Part shown: in pieces, positions 58,166 through 64,000 of the stretch
Position numbering within the stretch: position 1 is the first letter of the stretch
Layout: every line of letters begins with the position of its first letter
From: Streptomyces nigra
GTDB lineage: Bacteria; Actinomycetota; Actinomycetes; Streptomycetales; Streptomycetaceae
Assembly (NCBI RefSeq): GCF_003074055.1
Contig: NZ_CP029043.1
Location: 5,944,501-6,008,500, forward strand
Direction of reading: 5' to 3'
Length of the DNA stretch: 64,000 bases
Program-made: the position numbers and the translations under genes
Notes under the pieces: model-generated
Told to the model about the DNA's origin: nothing
Database searches by the model: none
What the model saw: the letters and a program-made list of their open reading frames with translations, nothing else

Positions 58166-58889
58166 ACAGCCAGGTGGGGACGCCGCCGAGGAGGCGGAAC
58201 AGGCGGCGGGCCTCGTCGCGGAGCCGGGTCGCCTCCGGTTCGGACTCCGTGTCGGCCAGCGACGCCAGCGCCGGGGCCGTGCCCACCAGATAGCCCAACT
58301 CCTCGCGGATGCGCAGGGATTCGGCGAAGCCGTGCCGCGCCTCGGCCAGCTCCCCGTCGCGCAGCGCCAGCCCGGCCAGATGCCGCCAGGTGAACGACAG
58401 CAGCAGCGGGTCGGCGTGCGCCGTGGCGCCCGCGTGGGCGCGGCGGTAGGCGGCGCGGGCCGCCTGCGGCGAGCGCGCCAGGTTCTCCGCGAGCAGACCG
58501 CGGCGGAAGTCCAGCAGGGCCCGGCCCGGCGCGCCCGGCGCGATCAGCGCCGCCGCCCGGCCCAGCGCCGCCCGCGCCTCGTCGGCCCGGTCGCGCACGG
58601 AGTGCAGCGTCGCCGCGTACGCAAGTTGCCCCCGTTCACAAGCGGCCGCGCCGCGTTCGTCGTCGGTGTGGGCCAGCGCCTCGGCCGTACGGAGCGCGTC
58701 CTCGGCCTCCGCCCAGCCCCGCTCGGTGTACAGGCACCGCTCCACCAGCAGGGCCGCGCGCTGGAGCGCGGCCTGTGCGGTGACCGGCTGGAGCAGGGCC
58801 GCCGCGTCCGCCCAGCACGCGCGTGAGCGCAGCCGCCATACCGCGGTCTGGAGTGGATCGTCGCCGCCGGTCGTTCCGTTACCAGACAT
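58125..58889 (-). CDS. Helical-repeat (TPR-like) protein of unknown function
   Basis: 254 residues, almost entirely alpha-helical and Ala/Arg/Leu-rich, with repeated helix pairs such as WAEAEDALRTAEALAHTDDE and ELAEARHGFAESLRIREELG, typical of tetratricopeptide repeats. Probably a cytoplasmic scaffold. I start at the ATG at 58887-58889; an in-frame ATG at 58922 would add 11 residues. It lies between GntR and PucR genes and has no assigned pathway. Confidence 0.72.
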   Translation of the reverse strand: MSGNGTTGGDDPLQTAVWRLRSRACWADAAALLQPVTAQAALQRAALLVERCLYTERGWAEAEDALRTAEALAHTDDERGAAACERGQLAYAATLHSVRDRADEARAALGRAAALIAPGAPGRALLDFRRGLLAENLARSPQAARAAYRRAHAGATAHADPLLLSFTWRHLAGLALRDGELAEARHGFAESLRIREELGYLVGTAPALASLADTESEPEATRLRDEARRLFRLLGGVPTWLSDHLDPAPPAATA

Positions 58890-59058
58890 GGCGGTATACG
58901 CCACCTCGCCCTCCCCGAGCACGCCATCGAGCTGTTGAGTGGTGGCGGCATCTCAGCACGAATACGAGCGCCCGGCCAAGAGGGTGGGTGAAGGATTTCA
59001 CAAAGTCGTGGGACACGGACGGCACTTGGTGCCATCTCCGCGCGCCCCCTGCGCCGGT

Positions 59059-60723
59059 TCAGCTCATCCGCAATGCCAGGAAGAAGTCCAGCTTGTCCTC
59101 CAGCCGGGACAGGTCCCGGCCCGTCAACTGCTCGATCCGGCCGACCCGGTAGCGCAGTGTGTTGACGTGCAGGTGCAGCCGGGTGGCGCACCGGGTCCAG
59201 GAGCCGTCGCAGTCGAGGAACGCCTCCAGGGTGGGGATCAGCTCGGCGCGGTGCCGCCGGTCGTAGTCGCGCAGCGGGTCCAGCAGCCGCGCGGTGAACG
59301 CCCGCCGGACGTCGTCGGGCACGAACGGCAGCAGCAGGACGTGCGAGGCGAGCTCCTGATGGCCGGCCGCGCACACCCGGCCCATCCGGGCCGCGGCGAC
59401 CCGGCGCGCGTGCCGCGCCTCCTCCAGGGCGCCGCGCAGCCCCTCCGCGGAGTGCACGGCCGCGCTCACCCCGAGCGTGATCCGGCCGTCGTCGTCCAGC
59501 CCCGCGGAGAGCGGCTCGGCCACGGCGTCCAGCAGCGCGTCGGCCAGCACCCCGGCCTCCGAGCCGTCGTGCTCGGCGGAGACCGCGGGGAGCGGCACCA
59601 GAGCGATCGCCTCCTCGCCGGTGTGCGCCACCGCGATCCGGTCGGAGGGCTCCGGGCCGGTGGCGCGGGGATCGACCAGGACCTCCTCCAGCAGGGCCTG
59701 CGCGGCCGGACCCGGCTCGATACCGCCGTCCGCCCACTCGACCCTGGCCACCACGACCTGCCAGTGCGGGGCCGCCCCGAGGCCGGGCAGCAGCACCGGG
59801 GCCGCCACCCGCAGCCGGGCGGCGATCTCGGCGGGCGCAGCGCCCGTCTGGACCAGCTCCAGGACCTCCTGCGCGAGCCGGCGCCGTACCGTGCGGGCGG
59901 CGTCCCGGCGGTCCCGCTCGACGGCGATCAGCTGGGTGACGCCCTGGAGGAGGTCCAGCCGCTCGGCGGGCCAGTCCCCGGCGTCCGCCTCCACGGCCAG
60001 CAGCCACTCGGACAGCACCGTCTCGCGGGGGTCCCCGGCCGGCCGGCCGCCGCTGCGGATCGGGAAGAGCGAGTACACGGTGTTCCCGAGCGTGACCCGG
60101 TGCGGGCCGCGGCGGCCCGAGCGGGCGGCCGCGAGATGCCCGGCCGCGAGCCGCGCGCACAGGTCGGGCGGCAGCGCCGGGCCGGCCGACTTCGAGCCCG
60201 CGATCAGCCGTCCCACCGGGGACAGCACCCAGGCGCGCAGGTCCAGGTCGGAGCCGAGCAGATCGAGGACCACGTCCGGGCCGCCGCCCGCCGGGCCCGA
60301 CGTCATCAGCCGGCGGTGCCGGTCCACGACGGCCGCCAGATCCCCGGCCCGCTCCCCGCTGACCTGCCGGACGACATGCTCGGTGACCGTCGCGAACGCC
60401 ACCGACTCGTGCACCGCGAACAGCGGCAGCCGGTGCCGGGCGCAGGCCGCCACCAGATCCTCCGGGACGTCGCCGAGCTCGGCCGTGCCGGCCGCCAGGG
60501 CCGCCACACCGGCCTGCACGAGGATGCGGACGAAAGGGTCGGAGTCCGCGGCGTCCCGCCGCCACGCCAGCCCGGTGAGCACCAGCTCCCCGCCCGACAG
60601 ATAGCGGCTGGGGTCCCTCAGATCCGTGGTCATGACCCCGCGCACGGTGCGGTCGAGCTCGTCCTCGCCGCCGAGCAGCTTCAGGCCCAGCGCATCGGTG
60701 TCCAGCAGTGCGCGCAGCCGCAT
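59059..60723 (-). CDS. PucR-family regulator of purine catabolism
   Basis: 554 residues. The N-terminal PucR sensor domain reads RGVMTTDLRDPSRYLSGGEL, a GAF-like middle follows (LRAWVLSPVGRLIAG), and the C-terminus has the HTH_30 domain (LHLHVNTLRYRVGRIEQLTG). It is divergent from the xanthine dehydrogenase operon at 61098, the classical position for its activator or repressor. Start ATG at 60721-60723. By analogy it would respond to a purine-degradation intermediate. Confidence 0.92.
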   Translation of the reverse strand: MRLRALLDTDALGLKLLGGEDELDRTVRGVMTTDLRDPSRYLSGGELVLTGLAWRRDAADSDPFVRILVQAGVAALAAGTAELGDVPEDLVAACARHRLPLFAVHESVAFATVTEHVVRQVSGERAGDLAAVVDRHRRLMTSGPAGGGPDVVLDLLGSDLDLRAWVLSPVGRLIAGSKSAGPALPPDLCARLAAGHLAAARSGRRGPHRVTLGNTVYSLFPIRSGGRPAGDPRETVLSEWLLAVEADAGDWPAERLDLLQGVTQLIAVERDRRDAARTVRRRLAQEVLELVQTGAAPAEIAARLRVAAPVLLPGLGAAPHWQVVVARVEWADGGIEPGPAAQALLEEVLVDPRATGPEPSDRIAVAHTGEEAIALVPLPAVSAEHDGSEAGVLADALLDAVAEPLSAGLDDDGRITLGVSAAVHSAEGLRGALEEARHARRVAAARMGRVCAAGHQELASHVLLLPFVPDDVRRAFTARLLDPLRDYDRRHRAELIPTLEAFLDCDGSWTRCATRLHLHVNTLRYRVGRIEQLTGRDLSRLEDKLDFFLALRMS

Positions 60724-61097
60724 TCTCGTCGCCGCCGTTCTTCTGTCTCGAAAACTACGATGGATCTTGAGGGGTCCGGGCAGGCCCGCGCACGGGCCGC
60801 GAGCGGCCCCCACGGGCGGCGCGCTCGTCGTCTTTCGGACGGTGTCCCAGGTCACAGAGCCGTGCCGGATGTTTCCCCGGGGAAGCAGGGAGGTTACGGG
60901 TGCCCTCCGTTCATACGAATCTACAAGATGCCCATCGTGGCCAGCCAACTCCTTCATGGTTTCCGTGACTGACCCCGGTGGAGCACAGGCCTGTGTACTG
61001 ACGTCCATCAGCGTGAACAGCACATGAACGAGCCGGGCCCGCCGCACCCGATCTGGCTCGATCCGTACGACCCACGAGACGAAGAAGAGAGCCGGTC
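60724..61097. promoter_or_regulatory. Divergent control region between pucR-like and xanthine dehydrogenase genes
   Basis: 374 bp without a gene. It is less GC-rich in its middle, around 60910-60960 and 60970-61030, where TTCATACGAATCTACAAG and similar AT-containing stretches stand out, as expected for promoters. GAAGAAGAGAG precedes the xanthine dehydrogenase start codon. I find no confident -35/-10 pair and no strong dyad. Confidence 0.4.
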
Positions 61098-61987
61098 ATG
61101 GACTTCCTTCGCCCCGCCAGCTGGGAGGAGGCGCTCGCCGCGAAGGCCGAGCACCCCACCGCTGTGCCGATTGCGGGCGGCACCGATGTGATGGTCGAGA
61201 TCAACTTCGACCACCGCCGGCCCGAGTACCTCCTCGACCTCAACCGGATCGGAGACCTCTACGAATGGGAGGTCGGCGAGGACAGCGTGCGGCTTGGCGC
61301 CTCCGTGCCCTACACGCGGATCATGGAGCACCTGCGGGCCGAGCTGCCGGGCCTCGCCCTCGCCTCGCACACGGTGGCCTCCCCGCAGATCCGCAACCGC
61401 GGCGGAGTCGGCGGCAACCTCGGCACCGCCTCCCCGGCCGGTGACGCCCACCCGGCCCTCCTCGCCGCCGGCGCCGAGGTCGAGGCCGAGTCGGTGCGTG
61501 GCAGCCGCCGTATCCCCATCGACGCGTTCTACACCGGCGTGAAGCGCAACGCGCTGGCGCCCGACGAGCTGATCCGCGCCGTCCACATCAAGAAGGCCGA
61601 TGGACCCCAGCAGTACTCCAAGGTCGGCACCCGCAACGCCATGGTCATCGCCGTGTGCGCCTTCGGTCTCGCCCTGCACCCCGAGACGCGGACCGTCCGG
61701 ACCGGCATCGGCTCGGCCGCGCCCACCCCGATCCGCGCCACGACCGCCGAGGAGTTCCTGAACGCGGCGCTCGAGGAGGGCGGCTTCTGGGACAACGGCA
61801 AGATCATCACCCCGTCGGTCGCCAAGCGGTTCGCGGACCTGTGTGCCGCCGCCTGCAACCCGATCGACGACGTCCGGGGCACCGCGAGCTACCGGCCCCA
61901 CGCGGTCGGCGTGATGGCCCGCCGCACGCTGACCTGGACCTGGGAGTCGTACCGCGGCACCGCCGCCACCACGGAGGGAGTCGCCTG

Positions 61988-61988
<1 letters not shown>
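61098..61988 (+). CDS. Xanthine dehydrogenase FAD-binding subunit
   Basis: 296-residue medium subunit of a three-subunit molybdenum hydroxylase. The FAD domain has PIAGGTDVMVEINFDHRRP and RNRGGVGGNLGTASPAGDAH, followed by the CO-dehydrogenase flavoprotein C-terminal domain. It passes electrons from the iron-sulfur subunit to NAD+. First gene of the operon; its TGA overlaps the next ATG by one base (TGATG). Purine substrate is inferred from the divergent PucR gene. Confidence 0.94.
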
Positions 61989-62557
<569 letters not shown>

Positions 62558-62559
62558 CG

Positions 62560-64000
62560 ATGGCGTCCCCCAGCGGAACCCCCACGAAGATCACCCAGGG
62601 CGCCCCGACCAAGGGCGGCATCGGCGAGTCCACGCTCCGCCCCGACGGCACCCTCAAGGTCACCGGCGAGTTCGCCTACTCGTCCGACATGTGGCACGAG
62701 GACATGCTCTGGGGCCAGATCCTGCGCTCCACCGTCGCGCACGCCGAGATCGTGTCCATCGACACCTCCGAGGCCCTCGCACTGCCCGGTGTGTACGCCG
62801 TCATGACCTACGACGACCTGCCGACCGAGGTCCGCCACTACGGACTGGAGATCCAGGACACCCCGGTCCTCGCGCACGGCAAGGTCCGCCACCACGGCGA
62901 ACCGGTCGCCCTCGTCGCCGCCGACCACCCGGAGACCGCGCGCCGCGCCGCCGCCAAGATCAAGGTCGAGTACCGCGAACTTCCGGTCGTCACCGACGAG
63001 GCGTCCGCGACCGCCCCCGACGCGATCCTCGTCCACGAGGACCGCGACGACCACCACGCCGGACACGTCCCGCACCCCAACATCGTGCACCGGCAGCCGA
63101 TCGTCCGCGGCGACGCCGCCCGCGCCGCCGGACGCGCCGACGTGATCGTCACCGGCGAGTACACCTTCGGCATGCAGGACCAGGCGTTCCTCGGCCCCGA
63201 GTCCGGCCTCGCCGTGCCCGACGAGGACGGCGGCGTCCATCTGTACATCGCCACCCAGTGGCTGCACAGCGACCTCCGCCAGATGGCCCCCGTCCTCGGC
63301 CTGCCCGAGAGCAAGGTCCGGATGACGCTGTCCGGCGTGGGTGGTGCCTTCGGCGGCCGCGAGGACCTGTCGATGCAGATCCATGCCTGTCTGCTCGCGC
63401 TGCGCACCGGCAAGCCCGTCAAGATCGTCTACAACCGGTTCGAGTCCTTCTTCGGGCACGTCCACCGCCACCCCGCCAAGCTGTACTACGAGCACGGCGC
63501 CACCCGCGACGGCAGGCTGACCCACGTCAAGTGCCGGATCGTGCTCGACGGCGGCGCCTACGCCTCCGCCTCCCCGGCCGTCGTCGGCAACGCCTCCTCG
63601 CTGTCCATCGGCCCGTACGTGGTCGACGACGTCGACATCGAGGCCATCGCCCTCTACACCAACAACCCGCCCTGCGGCGCGATGCGGGGCTTCGGCGCGG
63701 TCCAGGCCTGCTTCGCCTACGAGGCGCAGATGGACAAGCTGGCGAAGGAACTCGGCCTGGACCCGGTGGAGTTCCGGCAGCGCAACGCCATGGAGCAGGG
63801 CACGATCATGCCGACGGGCCAGCCCGTCGACTCGCCGGCCCCGGTCGCCGAACTCCTGCGCCGCGTCAAGGCGATGCCCCTGCCGCCGGAGCGCCAGTGG
63901 GAGTCCAGCGAGGGCGCCGACGTACGGCAGCTGCCCGGCGGCCTGTCCAACACCACCCACGGCGAGGGCGTCGTCCGGGGCGTCGGCTACGCGGTCGGCA
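62560..64000 (+). CDS. Xanthine dehydrogenase molybdopterin-binding subunit, 3' end outside window
   Basis: First 480 residues of the large molybdenum subunit that hydroxylates hypoxanthine and xanthine. Visible family segments: GESTLRPDGTLKVTGEFAYS, FLGPESGLAVP, GVGGAFGGREDLSMQIH, NNPPCGAMRGFGAVQACFAY (molybdenum-site region). The ATG at 62560 starts 2 nt after the stop codon of the 2Fe-2S subunit gene, with GGGAGAGG upstream. The frame is open to the window edge; the C-terminal half, with the catalytic Glu, is not in view. Confidence 0.93.
   Translation, partial: MASPSGTPTKITQGAPTKGGIGESTLRPDGTLKVTGEFAYSSDMWHEDMLWGQILRSTVAHAEIVSIDTSEALALPGVYAVMTYDDLPTEVRHYGLEIQDTPVLAHGKVRHHGEPVALVAADHPETARRAAAKIKVEYRELPVVTDEASATAPDAILVHEDRDDHHAGHVPHPNIVHRQPIVRGDAARAAGRADVIVTGEYTFGMQDQAFLGPESGLAVPDEDGGVHLYIATQWLHSDLRQMAPVLGLPESKVRMTLSGVGGAFGGREDLSMQIHACLLALRTGKPVKIVYNRFESFFGHVHRHPAKLYYEHGATRDGRLTHVKCRIVLDGGAYASASPAVVGNASSLSIGPYVVDDVDIEAIALYTNNPPCGAMRGFGAVQACFAYEAQMDKLAKELGLDPVEFRQRNAMEQGTIMPTGQPVDSPAPVAELLRRVKAMPLPPERQWESSEGADVRQLPGGLSNTTHGEGVVRGVGYAVG

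Noticed and set aside
58544..60565. 673-codon minus-strand frame across the PucR gene
   Set aside because: It overlaps the PucR gene, which has clear domains in another frame; composition is that of a GC shadow.

Overview
This window is a piece of a linear-chromosome actinomycete, almost certainly a Streptomyces. The G+C content is very high, codon third positions are mostly G or C, GTG and TTG starts are common, and gene families and order are typical of Streptomyces (cysN-cysD-cysC-cysH-sir, an alditol oxidase close to the characterised S. coelicolor AldO, rsgA-ada-ogt, pucR next to xanthine dehydrogenase). I see no rRNA, tRNA, CRISPR array, phage block or plasmid backbone.

Layout. 1-9215 (minus strand) is one sulfur-assimilation operon, transcribed from a 27-residue cysteine-containing leader peptide through sulfite reductase, a 59-residue zinc-ribbon protein, cysH, cysC, cysD, cysN, a sulfonate/sulfate-type ABC importer and a siroheme chelatase. 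Most junctions are ATGA-type overlaps. 9342-14606 holds an acetyltransferase, an exported protein, a GAF-type regulator and an AidB-like acyl-CoA dehydrogenase. 14720-28442 is a run of short independent genes (YihY membrane protein, NmrA-like reductase with two tandem AraC-like regulators, two VOC proteins, ThuA, an exported ferritin-like protein, carboxylesterase, homocysteine methyltransferase, DUF2264, a PEP-mutase-like enzyme, Nudix). 27714-29885 pairs a cupin-like protein with a membrane-anchored cyclase-like (alpha-toroid) protein. 29944-30103 is a 160-bp MITE-like element with 20-bp terminal inverted repeats and 5-bp target duplications.

30112-35486 carries a TetR regulator, a response regulator/histidine kinase pair and a divergent MacB/FtsX-type ABC exporter. 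35508-40539 is a decayed lactose-type sugar locus: GH2 beta-galactosidase, a broken ABC permease pseudogene and a ROK repressor with two matching candidate operators. 40552-44370 holds alditol oxidase, a hydroxyacid dehydrogenase and an unusual radical SAM protein. 44572-46050 encodes a single chain joining a sigma-region-4-like segment, an anti-sigma-type zinc motif, one membrane span and an extracellular CBM2 domain. 46278-49379 is rsgA-ada/alkA-ogt (ribosome GTPase and alkylation repair).

49381-58889 contains small membrane, signalling and regulatory genes: DUF456, a degenerate PP2C-like protein, a membrane-tethered HTH protein, an anti-sigma-type ATPase, DUF2637, an iron-box-controlled FhuF-like protein and a GntR regulator. 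59059-64000 is purine catabolism: a PucR regulator divergent from a three-subunit xanthine dehydrogenase operon that runs off the window.

Two window-wide patterns stand out. At least nine genes have a TANNNT hexamer 6-8 nt upstream of the start codon and no Shine-Dalgarno sequence, which suggests leaderless transcripts. Several convergent gene pairs meet with a gap of 0-1 nt or overlap by about 15 bp.
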